A stretch of DNA of 64,000 nucleotides, from the NCBI RefSeq assembly GCF_900102035.1, contig NZ_LT629689.1:4696001-4760000 (forward strand), read 5' to 3'. The DNA is from Pseudomonas extremaustralis. GTDB taxonomy: Bacteria; Pseudomonadota; Gammaproteobacteria; Pseudomonadales; Pseudomonadaceae. Positions 1 through 8,920 of the stretch are shown in pieces. Positions within the stretch are counted from its first letter, which is position 1. Each line of letters begins with the position of its first letter. Position numbers and translations under genes: made by a program. The notes beneath the pieces were generated by a model that was not told the origin of the DNA, did not search any database, and worked only from the letters and a program-made list of their open reading frames with translations.

Positions 1-156
1 CGCCGTGCGCAGCAGGGCGCGCTGGGTGTCGATCGGGGTGCTGTCGCCAAAGTTGTGCCACAGCCCCAGGGACAGTGCCGGTAGCACCAGTCCACTGCGG
101 CCTACGCGGCGATAGGGAATAGATTCATAGCGGTTTTCGGCAGCAATGTAAGTCAT
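1..156 (-). CDS. mgrA: L-glyceraldehyde 3-phosphate reductase (aldo/keto reductase), N-terminal part
   Basis: Only the first 52 codons lie in the window and the gene runs off the left edge. The reverse-strand ATG at 156 is preceded by AGAGGA at a normal distance. The peptide contains YRRVGRSGLVLPALSLGLWH, which matches the start of E. coli YghZ (Mgr/Gpr), an NADPH-dependent aldo/keto reductase that reduces L-glyceraldehyde 3-phosphate and detoxifies methylglyoxal-type aldehydes in the cytoplasm. The catalytic Tyr, Lys and His lie outside the window, so the family call rests on the N-terminal beta strand and the characteristic LSLGLWHNFG segment. It is separated from the upstream porin gene by a hairpin terminator, so it probably has its own promoter or depends on read-through. 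Confidence 0.85.
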   Translation of the reverse strand, partial: MTYIAAENRYESIPYRRVGRSGLVLPALSLGLWHNFGDSTPIDTQRALLRTA

Positions 157-183
157 CGAATCCTCTCTTGGACGTAGGCAAAT

Positions 184-215
184 AAGGCCTGGAAATAAGG
201 TTATTCCCAGGCCTT
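184..215 (-). terminator. Hairpin terminator downstream of the OprD-type porin
   Basis: Two 15-base arms (aaggcctggaaataa and ttattcccaggcctt) pair with one mismatch around a 2-base loop. The hairpin lies 49 bases past the porin stop codon and before the aldo/keto reductase gene. On the reverse strand it is followed by an AT-rich stretch rather than a long pure T run, so it is a good hairpin but not a textbook intrinsic terminator. Confidence 0.6.
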
Positions 216-263
216 CTAACCAGCTGAATCGCTTAAGTCGCCCGTCCGTTTTACAGCAATTTC

Positions 264-1613
264 CTACCAGAGTGGAACGACATAGCTGACATAAAAGCGG
301 TTTTCATCCTGCACGGTAGCGCCGGTAATTTCCGGGCTGGCATGGGCGTTTTTCCAGCTCACGCCGAGGCCCTTGAGGGTACCGGTGGGAACTTGATAGG
401 CCACGGCCACGTTGCGTTCCCACTCGCTGGTGGTGCCCTGAGCGGTGCGGATGTCATCGCCATGGGCGTAGGCGGCGGAGAAGGTCAGGCCGGTGAGACC
501 GATTTTGCCGAAGTCATATTTGTACTGCGCCAGCCAGGTGCGTTCGCCCGCGTGCTGGAATTTGTTCAGTTGCATGTTGGTCAGCGCCGGGGTGTCGGCG
601 CCCGAACCCGGACCTTGGCGGGCATCACCGCTGTTCAGGCCGGAGTCGAGGTACGGAAAGTCGCTCTCGCCGCTGTTTTTCTGAATCCCGAGGCCGACGG
701 TGTGACCGTTCAGGCTGTAGCTTTCCAGCAGGCTGATGGTGGACTGGTTGATGCGCCCTTTGTTCACGCCGTCGCCGTAGGAGCCGGCTGCCGCATAGTT
801 CTTGTCGCCATCGGCGTTGCCGCCCACGCCCAGGCTGCGGAATACGCGCACATCGGTGTCGATTGCACCGACCGGCAATGCGTCGTGGTGCTTGGCGCCG
901 AGGAAGAACTGCTGGTAGTAATCCTCGAGGTTGGAGTACCACAGGCTGACCGTGGTGTTCTGGATGCCGGTGTAGTCCGCGCCGCCGAAGAGGAAGCGAT
1001 CGCTCTCTTTGGTGCCGCCGGCGGTGATCATGCCCTGGTCGCCGGTTTCGTTGCGGATCTTGGTCTTGAAGATATCGCCGCCGGTGAAGGTGAAATCACT
1101 GAGGTCCTTGGACACCAGTTGCACCCCGGTGTTGGTCTGCTGGTACAGGCGACCGTCCGTGTTGGCCAGCAGCGGGTTGTTGCCGTAGAGCGTACCGAGG
1201 CGCAACTCGTCCTTGGCAAAGCGCATCTTGAGCGTTGGGCTGAGTACGCCGAACTGGTCGGCGGATTTGCCGTTATCCAGCGGGAACATGCTGCCGGGGT
1301 AGCGGCCCTGGTGATTCTTGTCGTTGAGGTCGCCGCCCGAATCCAGCTTCAAGCCGTAGAACGCCTGCAGATCCAAGCCGAAGCCAACCGTTCCCTCGGT
1401 GTAGCCGGACTTGAAGTTGAACTCGAAGCCCTGGCCCCAATCCCGAATGCTGTGGGCCTTGGCGCTGCTGCCCACTACGTCACGCCCCTGCTGGTTGAGA
1501 TAGCGATTGAGCAGGGTCACGTCGGCGTGGCTGTCATCGATAAAATCGGCATGGGCGGACAGCATAAAGCTCGCCATGGCGGCTCCCACCACGGGGCTTA
1601 AAAACGTCTTCAT
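264..1613 (-). CDS. OprD-family outer membrane porin
   Basis: A 449-residue protein with an N-terminal signal peptide (MKTFLSP..MLSAHA, cleavage near residue 22). The mature start, FIDDSHADVTLLNRYLNQQG, is typical of the OprD/Opd family of substrate-specific 18-strand porins of Pseudomonas, which admit basic amino acids, carboxylates or aromatic compounds. The chain ends in a hydrophobic residue after an amphipathic strand (VVPLW), as outer membrane barrels do. The length fits the family (about 420-450). GGAG lies 14-17 bases upstream of the ATG. A short inverted repeat (aaagcgt-caa-acgcttc) lies just upstream near 1640-1660 and might be an operator. The substrate cannot be told from the sequence. 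The neighbouring betT suggests uptake of a quaternary amine or amino acid, but this is inference. Confidence 0.85.
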   Translation of the reverse strand: MKTFLSPVVGAAMASFMLSAHADFIDDSHADVTLLNRYLNQQGRDVVGSSAKAHSIRDWGQGFEFNFKSGYTEGTVGFGLDLQAFYGLKLDSGGDLNDKNHQGRYPGSMFPLDNGKSADQFGVLSPTLKMRFAKDELRLGTLYGNNPLLANTDGRLYQQTNTGVQLVSKDLSDFTFTGGDIFKTKIRNETGDQGMITAGGTKESDRFLFGGADYTGIQNTTVSLWYSNLEDYYQQFFLGAKHHDALPVGAIDTDVRVFRSLGVGGNADGDKNYAAAGSYGDGVNKGRINQSTISLLESYSLNGHTVGLGIQKNSGESDFPYLDSGLNSGDARQGPGSGADTPALTNMQLNKFQHAGERTWLAQYKYDFGKIGLTGLTFSAAYAHGDDIRTAQGTTSEWERNVAVAYQVPTGTLKGLGVSWKNAHASPEITGATVQDENRFYVSYVVPLW

Positions 1614-1733
1614 CTGTACCGGTCTCCGTCACTGTTCTGAAATGAAAGCGTCAAACGCTTCACACAATTACGCAGGGCGCATATGACAGTTGCGCGTCAA
1701 AACGGCGCGCGGGCAGATGAAATTAAATTTAAG

Positions 1734-1757
1734 AAAGCCCCGTGGAACGGGGCTTTT
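1734..1757 (-). terminator. Intrinsic terminator of betT
   Basis: The inverted repeat aagccccg-tggaa-cggggctt lies 14-37 bases beyond the betT stop codon. On the reverse strand it is followed by a T/A-rich stretch (ctttcttaaattt). The position and stem stability fit an intrinsic terminator that separates betT from the porin gene. Confidence 0.75.
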
Positions 1758-1770
1758 CGCCAACGAAGGG

Positions 1771-3771
1771 TCAGCGCACCAGGTGCAGGAACTGCAGGTG
1801 GCGCTCATATTGGTCAAGGATGTCGTTGATGATCTGCTCCTTGGTGTAGCCCACCAGATCGTAGTCCTGACTGCCCTCCCTCAAGTGCACCTCGGCACGG
1901 TAGTAGCGGCGATTGTTGAGCTGTTTTGACCCCATGCCGCCGCGTGCGAACGAGGGCGTGAAATAACCGCGCATCTGCACCTGGTAAACGAACGGGTGCT
2001 CTTCGCCATGACCGATTTCCAGGCTGACACTGTCGTTGGACGGGTCGGGCTGGGTCACGACGTTGAGGCCTTTTTCGACAAACACGGCCGTCACTTCTTC
2101 GATCGCCGGGCGCACGGTGGTCTCAAGGAAACGGTACACCTCGTCCCGTGACGGGAAATGTACGGCCTGGCTCAAACGCTGGCGCCAGCCTCCCGTGCCC
2201 TTGCGTGAGCCCGATACCGGCGCCAGCGAATGCAACTGCGCGATCTGTTTTTGCGACTCGAGGTAGAAGGCCTTGTGCAGCCCCCACATCATCAGCAGCA
2301 GGATCAACGAGAACGGCAGCGAGGTCAGCACCACCGCCGACTTGAGCGAGTCGATACTGCCGGCAAACAGCAGCGCACTGGTGACCAGCGCCGTCATCGC
2401 GCCCCAGAACACCCGCAGCCACTTCGGCCCGTCTTCATCGGGGTTGCCGCCCTTGGACGACAGGGTCGACAGCACCACGGTGCCGGAGTCGGCCGAGGTG
2501 ACGAAGAACACGAAGCTGATAAACACGGTGACGGCGATCACCGTCTTGCTCCACGGGTAGGTTTCCAGCAACAGGTACAGGCTCATCGACGGATCATCGA
2601 TGGCCGACTGACCGAGGGCCGCCATCCCGTGGTTGAGCACCTGGTCAATGGCGCTGTTACCGAAGATCGACATCCACGCCAGGGTGAAACCCAGCGGGAT
2701 CAGCAGCACGCCGAACACGAATTCGCGGATGGTGCGGCCACGGGAAATCCGCGCGATGAACAGGCCCACGAACGGTGACCATGCGATCCACCAGGCCCAA
2801 TAGAACACCGTCCAACCGCCCAGCCAGTCGCTGGGTTTGTCGTAGGCATAGACGTCGAAACTCTTGGTCGGCAACGCGCCGAGGTAGTCGCCGATGTTCT
2901 GGATCAGGGTGTTGAGCAAGTGCTGGGTGGGCCCGGCGAACAACACGAACAGCAGCAGCGCACAGGCCAGCAGCATGTTGATGTCGGACATCACCCGCAC
3001 CCCCTTGTCCACCCCGGCTACGGCCACCAGGATCGCCGCGCCCATCATCAGGGTGATCAGGCCGACCTGAATCCACTGGGTGTGGGCAATGCCGAACAGG
3101 TAATCCAGACCGGCGTTGAGGTGCAGCACGCCGAAGCCCATGTCGGCACCGAGGCCGAACACCGTGGCGATGATGCCGAAGCCATCCACCGCGTATCCGA
3201 TAGGGCCGTTGATGCGCTTGCCGATCAGCGGGTACAGCGCCGAACGCAGCGCCAGCGGCAGGTTATGCCGGTAGGCGAAATACGCCAGGGCCATGCCGAC
3301 AAACGCGAACACGCCCCAACCGTGCAGCCCCCAGTGCAGAAACAGGATCTGCATGGCCTGGCGCGCGGCATCGGCGTTCAATGCCTCGCCCTGGGGCGGT
3401 TGCACCAGGTGGGTCAGCGGCTCGGAGACGCAGAAGAAAAACAGCGTGATGCTGATCCCGGCGGCGAACAGCATGCCGGCCCAGGACAGGTAGCTGAATT
3501 CGGGCTCGTCGTGGTCGGCACCGAGTTTTATCTTGCCGTAGCCCGATAGCGCGGTGACCACCACGAAGACCAGATACAGGGTCATCGCCAGCATGTAGTA
3601 CCAGCCGACCGTATTGGCCGCCCAGTTTTGCGCGGCCAGCAGCCAGGCACCGGCCTGTTGCGGGATAGCGATGACAGTGATGCCGAACAGCAGGATGAAG
3701 GTGGCGGCGAAGTAGAAGACCGGCGCATTCATGCGCACCAGGCCGCTGGAAGGAGTGGACGATGCACTCAT
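1771..3771 (-). CDS. betT: High-affinity choline transporter, BCCT family (BetT-type)
   Basis: About 666 residues with twelve hydrophobic segments followed by a cytoplasmic C-terminal domain of roughly 150 residues. The BCCT signature GGWTVFYWAWWIAWSPFVG is present, as are VTSADSG and the conserved ISRGRTIREFV. The C-terminal tail with EGSQDYDLVGYTKEQIINDI and ILDQYERHLQFLHL matches the osmosensory tail of E. coli BetT. The protein imports choline, coupled to proton or sodium, in the inner membrane for glycine betaine synthesis or catabolism. The ATG at 3771 gives the family length. No strong ribosome binding site is visible, and Met13 (MNAPVFYF) is an alternative start. An in-frame extension to 3978 would run into a REP element and is unlikely to be real. 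Confidence 0.88.
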   Translation of the reverse strand: MSASSTPSSGLVRMNAPVFYFAATFILLFGITVIAIPQQAGAWLLAAQNWAANTVGWYYMLAMTLYLVFVVVTALSGYGKIKLGADHDEPEFSYLSWAGMLFAAGISITLFFFCVSEPLTHLVQPPQGEALNADAARQAMQILFLHWGLHGWGVFAFVGMALAYFAYRHNLPLALRSALYPLIGKRINGPIGYAVDGFGIIATVFGLGADMGFGVLHLNAGLDYLFGIAHTQWIQVGLITLMMGAAILVAVAGVDKGVRVMSDINMLLACALLLFVLFAGPTQHLLNTLIQNIGDYLGALPTKSFDVYAYDKPSDWLGGWTVFYWAWWIAWSPFVGLFIARISRGRTIREFVFGVLLIPLGFTLAWMSIFGNSAIDQVLNHGMAALGQSAIDDPSMSLYLLLETYPWSKTVIAVTVFISFVFFVTSADSGTVVLSTLSSKGGNPDEDGPKWLRVFWGAMTALVTSALLFAGSIDSLKSAVVLTSLPFSLILLLMMWGLHKAFYLESQKQIAQLHSLAPVSGSRKGTGGWRQRLSQAVHFPSRDEVYRFLETTVRPAIEEVTAVFVEKGLNVVTQPDPSNDSVSLEIGHGEEHPFVYQVQMRGYFTPSFARGGMGSKQLNNRRYYRAEVHLREGSQDYDLVGYTKEQIINDILDQYERHLQFLHLVR

Positions 3772-3941
3772 GAGCGATGCACCGCGAGGGTGTGAGATGT
3801 GGCGGTGTAAAACGGACTCAGCAAAAGTAAGCCTCCTGTTGTGAGCGTGGATAGGCGGCCTGGGACTAATCGCAGGGATGAATATGACGGCTGAGCGAGG
3901 CAAATCGTTCAGTGATTGGGATTTGGAATGCGCATAAAAAA

Positions 3942-4026
3942 TGTGGGGGCTTGCTCCCGATAGCGGTGGGTCAGTCACACAGATACAAACTGATCCACCG
4001 CTATCGGGAGCAAGCCCCCTCCCACA
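3942..4026. repeat. REP-type doublet (TGTGGG...CCCACA class)
   Basis: A long imperfect palindrome whose arms contain GGGGCTTGCTCCCGATAGCG and its complement, with the loop around cacacagatacaa. The outer ends are TGTGGG and CCCACA. This is the P. fluorescens-type repeat of two inverted REP cores (a REPIN). It sits between the divergently transcribed end of the serine acetyltransferase gene and the start of betT, so it cannot be coding. It could stabilise or terminate the acetyltransferase transcript. Confidence 0.85.
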
Positions 4027-4035
4027 AGGGTTTGT

Positions 4036-4962
4036 TTACTTTTGCGCGCCGTCGTCGTGTTGCAGGTTTGCCTGGGTGATATTCGCCCCCGCTGGCACGC
4101 TGCGGGTCAGCCACACGTTGCCGCCGATGGTCGAGCCTTGGCCGATGGTGATGCGCCCGAGGATCGTCGCCCCGGCATAAATCACCACGTCGTCCTCGAC
4201 GATCGGATGGCGCGGATGGCCTTTCTGCAACTGCCCGTCTTCGTCCGCCGGGAAGCGCTTGGCGCCCAGGGTCACGGCCTGGTAGATGCGCACCCGCTCG
4301 CCGATGATCGCGGTTTCGCCGATCACCACACCGGTCCCATGGTCGATGAAGAAGCTCGGGCCGATCTGCGCGCCGGGGTGGATATCGATACCGGTGGCCG
4401 AATGGGCGATTTCCGCAATGATCCGCGCCAACAGCGGTAGGCCGGCGCGATACAGGTGGTGGGCCAGGCGATGGTGAATCACCGCCAGGATCCCCGGATA
4501 GCACAGCAGCACCTCGTCCACGCTGCGGGCGGCCGGGTCGCCGTGGTAGGCGGCGAGCACGTCGGTGTCCAGCAGGATACGCAGCGCCGGCAAGGCCAGG
4601 GCAAAGTCCTGGATCAGCCGGATCGCATGCGCATCGATCTGGCTGTCATCCTGGCCGCCCTGGCGCGCGGCATAGCGCAACTCCAGGCGCGCCTGGGCGA
4701 GCAAGGCATTCAAGGCGACGTCGAGGGTGTGGCCGACGTAGAAATCTTCACTCTCTTCACGCAAATCCGCCGGCCCCAGGCGCATGGGAAACAGCGCGCC
4801 GCACAGTGCCTCGAGGATCTGCGCCACCGCTTCGCGCGACGGCAACTCGCGGCCGCCATGCTCGCCGCTCAAGCGACCGTTGCGGGTTCGCCACTGGTCA
4901 CGGGCGCCGCGCAGTTGGCTGACGATGGTTTGTAGTTGCCAATGACTGGAACGCTCACTCAC
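4036..4962 (-). CDS. cysE: Serine O-acetyltransferase (EpsC/SrpH-type)
   Basis: A 308-residue cytoplasmic enzyme that makes O-acetylserine from serine and acetyl-CoA, the committed step of cysteine synthesis. The C-terminal half carries left-handed beta-helix hexapeptide repeats (GIDIHPGAQIGPSFFIDHGT, GVVIGETAIIGERVRIYQAV, PIVEDDVVIYAGATILGRIT) with the catalytic DHGTG motif. The long N-terminal helical domain and the total length fit the EpsC branch rather than short CysE. I chose the GTG at 4962 because AGGAG lies 9 bases upstream. An upstream ATG at 4989 has no good ribosome binding site. The gene is divergent from dcyD, with only about 165 bases between the starts, which suits a shared sulfur-responsive control region. 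Confidence 0.9.
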   Translation of the reverse strand: MSERSSHWQLQTIVSQLRGARDQWRTRNGRLSGEHGGRELPSREAVAQILEALCGALFPMRLGPADLREESEDFYVGHTLDVALNALLAQARLELRYAARQGGQDDSQIDAHAIRLIQDFALALPALRILLDTDVLAAYHGDPAARSVDEVLLCYPGILAVIHHRLAHHLYRAGLPLLARIIAEIAHSATGIDIHPGAQIGPSFFIDHGTGVVIGETAIIGERVRIYQAVTLGAKRFPADEDGQLQKGHPRHPIVEDDVVIYAGATILGRITIGQGSTIGGNVWLTRSVPAGANITQANLQHDDGAQK

Positions 4963-5069
4963 GGTCTTCACTCCTGACGAAATGGCCATCACTTTACGGT
5001 ATGCACCGTGGGCGCCCTTAAGAACCAATGATGCAATGCTAAGAACCGCCCGGAATAAGCGATTGGCGG

Positions 5070-5098
5070 TTGCCCGATGAAAAGTGCCTGCCTATAGT
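5070..5098 (+). promoter_or_regulatory. Candidate sigma70 promoter of dcyD
   Basis: TTGCCC at 5070-5075 and TATAGT at 5093-5098 are separated by exactly 17 bases. The predicted start near 5105 leaves a leader of about 24 bases before the dcyD ATG at 5129. The match to the -35/-10 consensus is good and the spacing is ideal. No activator site was recognised. Confidence 0.55.
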
Positions 5099-5128
5099 CG
5101 CCCCATCACTTAGCAACCGTGCGCAGCC

Positions 5129-6127
5129 ATGATCAAACAACAGCTCGACCGTTTTAACCGCCTGGAACTGCTGGGCGGCGCCACTGCCCTGGAAAAACTC
5201 GAGCGGTTGTCGACCTGGTTGGGCAGGGACATCTACGTCAAGCGCGACGACACCACGCCGCTGGCCATGGGCGGCAACAAGCTGCGCAAACTCGAATACC
5301 TGGCCGCCGATGCCATCGCCCAGGGCGCCGATACGCTGATAACCGCCGGCGCCATCCAATCCAACCATGTGCGCCAGACCGCCGCGCTGGCCGCCAAGCT
5401 CGGCCTGGGTTGCGTGGCCCTGCTGGAAAATCCCACCGGCACCGAAGACCCCAACTACCTGGGCAACGGCAACCGCCTGTTGCTGGAGTTGTTCGATGCC
5501 AAGGTGGAGTTGGTGGAAAACCTCGACAACGCCGACGACCAGCTCAATGCCCTCGCCGATCGCCTGCGCAGCAACGGCAGGAAACCATACCTGGTGCCCA
5601 TCGGCGGCTCCAACGCCCTCGGCGCCCTCGGTTATGTGCGCGCCGGCCTGGAACTGGCCGCGCAGATCGAAGACAGCGGCATCGAATTCGCCGCCGTGGT
5701 ACTGGCGTCCGGCAGTGCGGGCACCCACAGCGGCCTGGCCTTGGCCTTGAGCGAAGTGCTGCCGGATCTGCCGGTGATCGGCGTCACCGTGTCACGCACC
5801 GAAGACGCACAGTTCCCGAAAGTACAGGGCCTGGCCGAACGCACCGCCGAGTTGCTGGGGGTGCAGGTGCCCAAGGCCTTCAAGGTGATCCTGTGGGATG
5901 AATATTTTGGCCCGCGCTACGGCGAACCGAACGCCGGCACCCTGGCGGCGGTCAAGTTACTGGCCAGCCAGGAAGGCCTGCTGCTGGACCCGGTCTACAC
6001 TGGCAAGGCCATGGCCGGCTTGCTGGACGGCATCGGCCGCCAGCGCTTTGAAGACGGGCCAATTATTTTCCTGCATACCGGTGGGGCACCGGCGTTGTTT
6101 GCCTATGACCGCGTTCTAACGGATTGA
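5129..6127 (+). CDS. dcyD: D-cysteine desulfhydrase
   Basis: A 332-residue PLP enzyme of the tryptophan synthase beta/ACC deaminase fold. It splits D-cysteine into pyruvate, ammonia and sulfide in the cytoplasm. The PLP lysine is expected at Lys51 in [10 protein letters not shown]. The substrate loop [16 protein letters not shown], a glycine-rich phosphate cup ([12 protein letters not shown]) and the C-terminal [13 protein letters not shown] are all present. In enterobacteria the same gene sits beside the fliY-yecSC cystine transporter, and here the equivalent tcyJLN genes follow directly. This supports a role in recovering sulfur from imported cystine or D-cysteine. A half-REP hairpin lies just past the stop codon. 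Confidence 0.93.
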   Translation: MIKQQLDRFNRLELLGGATALEKLERLSTWLGRDIYVKRDDTTPLAMGGNKLRKLEYLAADAIAQGADTLITAGAIQSNHVRQTAALAAKLGLGCVALLENPTGTEDPNYLGNGNRLLLELFDAKVELVENLDNADDQLNALADRLRSNGRKPYLVPIGGSNALGALGYVRAGLELAAQIEDSGIEFAAVVLASGSAGTHSGLALALSEVLPDLPVIGVTVSRTEDAQFPKVQGLAERTAELLGVQVPKAFKVILWDEYFGPRYGEPNAGTLAAVKLLASQEGLLLDPVYTGKAMAGLLDGIGRQRFEDGPIIFLHTGGAPALFAYDRVLTD

Positions 6128-6137
6128 ACACGGGCTA

Positions 6138-6166
6138 CATGGAGGAGGGACGTGCTCCCTCCCACA
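6138..6166. repeat. Single REP-like hairpin after dcyD
   Basis: A short palindrome with arms ggagggac and gctccctcc, next to CCCACA, resembles one half of the TGTGGG-class REP doublets seen elsewhere in the window. It lies right after the dcyD stop codon and may act as a transcript terminator or 3' stabiliser. The rest of the gap to tcyJ (about 6180-6235) is markedly AT-rich and probably holds the tcyJ promoter, but no box can be assigned firmly. Confidence 0.6.
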
Positions 6167-6339
6167 TCAGGGCTGCCGCATATTCCAAATACGCATAAAT
6201 GATTTGATTTATATTATTTTCAAGTCTTAAAAGCCGGCTTTATCATCGCGCCGCAGGCGAAGACGCGCTCAGCGCTTTAAGGCAGGATACGCCTACCGCG
6301 TCACCTGCTTCGCTCAACATAAAAACACAGGGGCTCTTC

Positions 6340-7134
6340 ATGACTATTTCTGTATTCCGTCGCACCTTGCTGGTGGGCACTTTGGGTCTGGCTCTGGGAG
6401 CCGGTTGGTTGGGCCAGGCGGTTGCTGGCGAGCAATTGAGTACGATCAAAAAGGCCGGCGAGATCAAGATCGGCCTGGAAGGCACCTACCCTCCGTTCAG
6501 CTTTGTCGACGAAAGCGGCAAGCTCAGCGGCTTCGAGGTCGAGCTGTCCGAAGCGCTGGCCAAGGAGCTGGGCGTCAAGGTCAAGCTGCAAGCCACGCCA
6601 TGGGACGGCATCCTCGCAGCCCTGGAGTCCAAGCGACTGGACGCCGTGGTCAACCAGGTCACCATCTCGGAAGAACGCAAGAAGAAATATGACTTCTCCA
6701 CGCCGTATACCGTTTCCGGAATCCAGGCACTGGTGCTGAAAAAGAACCTCAACACCATCAAGACCGCCGACGACCTGGCCGGCAAAAAAGTCGGTGTAGG
6801 CCTGGGCACCAACTACGAACAATGGCTCAAGGACAACCAGCCGAATGCCATCATCAAGACCTATAACGATGACCCCACCAAGTTCCAGGACCTGCGCATC
6901 GGGCGCATCGACGCCATTCTGATCGACCGTCTGGCGGCGCTCGAATATGCCAAGAAAGCCCCGGACACCGCCGCCGCCGGCGATGCGTTCTCGCGCCAGG
7001 AAGCCGGTATTGCCCTGCGCAAAGGCGAGCCTGAACTGCTCGACGCGGTGAACAAGGCCCTCGACAAGCTGCGCGCCGACGGCACCTTGAAGAAGCTGTC
7101 CGAGAAGTACTTCAACGCTGACGTCACTCAATAA
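6340..7134 (+). CDS. tcyJ: Cystine-binding periplasmic protein of an ABC transporter
   Basis: A 264-residue solute-binding protein of family 3 (SBP_bac_3). The signal peptide has cleavage expected after Ala29 (GQAVA-GEQ). The mature domain begins IKKAGEIKIGLEGTYPPFSF and contains GKLSGFEVELSEALAKELGV, typical of FliY/TcyJ. It captures L-cystine and related compounds in the periplasm and delivers them to the TcyL/TcyN complex. The following permease ATG overlaps the stop by one base (TAATG), which shows translational coupling. The presence of dcyD upstream supports cystine as substrate. Other polar amino acids cannot be excluded from sequence alone. Confidence 0.9.
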   Translation: MTISVFRRTLLVGTLGLALGAGWLGQAVAGEQLSTIKKAGEIKIGLEGTYPPFSFVDESGKLSGFEVELSEALAKELGVKVKLQATPWDGILAALESKRLDAVVNQVTISEERKKKYDFSTPYTVSGIQALVLKKNLNTIKTADDLAGKKVGVGLGTNYEQWLKDNQPNAIIKTYNDDPTKFQDLRIGRIDAILIDRLAALEYAKKAPDTAAAGDAFSRQEAGIALRKGEPELLDAVNKALDKLRADGTLKKLSEKYFNADVTQ

Positions 7135-7799
7135 TGGAAGCAGGTTTCCAACTCGCGCTGGACTCCGCGCCCTTTCTGCTCAAGGGCGCGTATTACACGG
7201 TAATCCTCAGCCTTGGCGGGATGTTCTTCGGTTTGCTGCTGGGCTTCGGCCTGGCCTTGATGCGCTTGTCGCGCTTCAAGCTGGTGAACTGGCTCGCCCG
7301 CGTCTACGTGTCGTTCTTTCGCGGTACGCCCCTGCTGGTGCAGTTGTTCCTGATCTACTACGGCTTGCCGCAAGTGGGCATCGAGCTGGACCCGATCCCG
7401 GCCGCCATGATCGGCTTTTCGCTGAACATGGCCGCCTACGCCTGTGAAATCCTGCGCGCTGCCATCGGCTCCATCGAGCGTGGCCAGTGGGAAGCCGCCG
7501 CCAGTATCGGCATGACCCGTGCGCAGACCCTGCGCCGGGCCATCCTGCCGCAAGCCATGCGCACGGCCTTGCCGCCGCTGGGCAACAGCTTTATTTCGCT
7601 GGTCAAGGACACGGCGCTGGCCGCCACCATCCAGGTGCCCGAGCTGTTCCGCCAGGCACAACTGGTGTCGGCACGCACCTTTGAAATCTTCACCATGTAT
7701 CTCTCCGCAGCCCTGATCTACTGGATCCTGGCCAGTATCCTGGCGCATTTTCAAAATCGTCTGGAAGCCCGGGTCAACCGGCATGACCTGGAGTCCTGA
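7134..7799 (+). CDS. tcyL: Cystine ABC transporter permease
   Basis: A 221-residue inner membrane permease of the HisM/GlnP type with five predicted membrane segments. The EAA loop is EAAASIGMTRAQTLRRAILP (about residues 121-140), which docks onto the ATPase. The motif SFFRGTPLLVQLFLIYYGLP near residues 60-80 is characteristic of polar amino acid permeases of the YecS type. The start codon overlaps the tcyJ stop by one base and tcyN starts 3 bases after its stop, so the three genes form one operon. Confidence 0.92.
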   Translation: MEAGFQLALDSAPFLLKGAYYTVILSLGGMFFGLLLGFGLALMRLSRFKLVNWLARVYVSFFRGTPLLVQLFLIYYGLPQVGIELDPIPAAMIGFSLNMAAYACEILRAAIGSIERGQWEAAASIGMTRAQTLRRAILPQAMRTALPPLGNSFISLVKDTALAATIQVPELFRQAQLVSARTFEIFTMYLSAALIYWILASILAHFQNRLEARVNRHDLES

Positions 7800-7802
7800 A
7801 GC

Positions 7803-8549
7803 ATGATCGTGGTTGAAAAACTGACCAAACAATTCAACGGCCAGGTGGTGCTCAACGGCATCGACCTGGAGGTCAAGGAAGGCGAAGTCGTCGCCATCAT
7901 CGGTCCCAGCGGCTCCGGCAAGACCACCTTCCTGCGCTGCCTGAACTTCCTCGAAACCCCCACCAGCGGCCGCATCAAGGTCGGTGACATCGAGATCGAC
8001 AGCAGCAAGCCGATCAACCAGCAACAAGGCCTGGTGCGGCGCTTGCGCCAGCACGTGGGTTTTGTGTTCCAGAGCTTCAACCTGTTCCCCCATCGCACCG
8101 CGCTGGAAAACGTCATCGAAGGCCCCACCGTGGTCAAGAAGATGCCCCGCGAAGCCGCCGTGGCCCTGGGCCGCAAGCTGCTGGCCAGGGTCGGTCTGGC
8201 GGGCAAGGAGGACGCCTACCCACGGCGCTTGTCCGGTGGCCAGCAACAGCGCGTGGCGATTGCCCGGGCGCTGGCCATGGAGCCAGAGGTGATTCTGTTC
8301 GACGAACCCACCTCGGCCCTCGACCCGGAACTGGTGGGCGAAGTGCTGGCGACCATCCGCAGCCTCGCCGAAGAAAACCGCACCATGGTGATCGTCACCC
8401 ACGAAATGAGCTTTGCCCGGGATGTGGCCAACCGGGTGATCTTCTTCGACAAGGGCGTGATCGTGGAACAAGGCGAAGCCAAGGCATTGTTCGCCCACCC
8501 CAAGGAAGAACGGACCAAGCAATTCCTGAGCAAATTCCTCGCCCAATGA
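7803..8549 (+). CDS. tcyN: Cystine ABC transporter ATP-binding protein
   Basis: A 248-residue ABC ATPase. Walker A is GPSGSGKT (residues 34-41), the signature is LSGGQQQR, Walker B is [14 protein letters not shown] and the switch histidine lies in [14 protein letters not shown]. The length and the HFVFQ-like Q loop ([13 protein letters not shown]) fit the polar amino acid family (YecC/GlnQ). It energises cystine uptake through TcyL. It is the last gene of the dcyD-tcyJLN group. A REP doublet starts 11 bases after its stop codon and probably ends or protects the transcript. Confidence 0.93.
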   Translation: MIVVEKLTKQFNGQVVLNGIDLEVKEGEVVAIIGPSGSGKTTFLRCLNFLETPTSGRIKVGDIEIDSSKPINQQQGLVRRLRQHVGFVFQSFNLFPHRTALENVIEGPTVVKKMPREAAVALGRKLLARVGLAGKEDAYPRRLSGGQQQRVAIARALAMEPEVILFDEPTSALDPELVGEVLATIRSLAEENRTMVIVTHEMSFARDVANRVIFFDKGVIVEQGEAKALFAHPKEERTKQFLSKFLAQ

Positions 8550-8559
8550 CCCACCCCCC

Positions 8560-8660
8560 TGTAGGAGCTGGCTCGCCAGCGAAAAACCATCAGGCAACGC
8601 GGTCAACCTGAGAGACCGCGTTATCGTTGACGATTTTCGCTGGCAAGCCAGCTCCTACAG
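8560..8660. repeat. REP doublet (TGTAGGAGC class)
   Basis: A palindrome of about 100 bases. The outer arms are tgtaggagctggct and its complement agccagctcctaca, with inner arms gccagcgaaaa and ttttcgctggc. It lies between tcyN and the next gene. The remainder of the gap up to 8920 shows no hairpin, promoter or ORF that I can support. Confidence 0.85.
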
Positions 8661-8920
8661 GAAGGCTGCGTACCCAGGGGTAAAACTGCCCGCCAGATCG
8701 CTCTGAAAATCCCCCCGCCAGTCAGACCCATCTGAATATTCTCCAACCCGCCGTTTAGCCCTTTGCCGCCATTGACGCCTCTGGTCCAACCCTCTTATCT
8801 AGCACCCAGAGGATTGGATCCTATCCCGGCTACTCACTGAATCGTGCTTTTCGACCCCTTGCGCATACCCGCGCCCAGGGATCGGAACGATTGCTGCTGG
8901 CTGCATCAAGGAGATGACTT

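Noticed and set aside
3772..3978. N-terminal extension of BetT
   Set aside because: The extra 69 codons include the arm of a REP element and do not resemble BCCT transporters. The start at 3771 gives the family length.
7128..8606. Long reverse-strand frame opposite tcyL and tcyN
   Set aside because: It is a mirror frame of two well supported genes, with no ribosome binding site and no recognisable domain.
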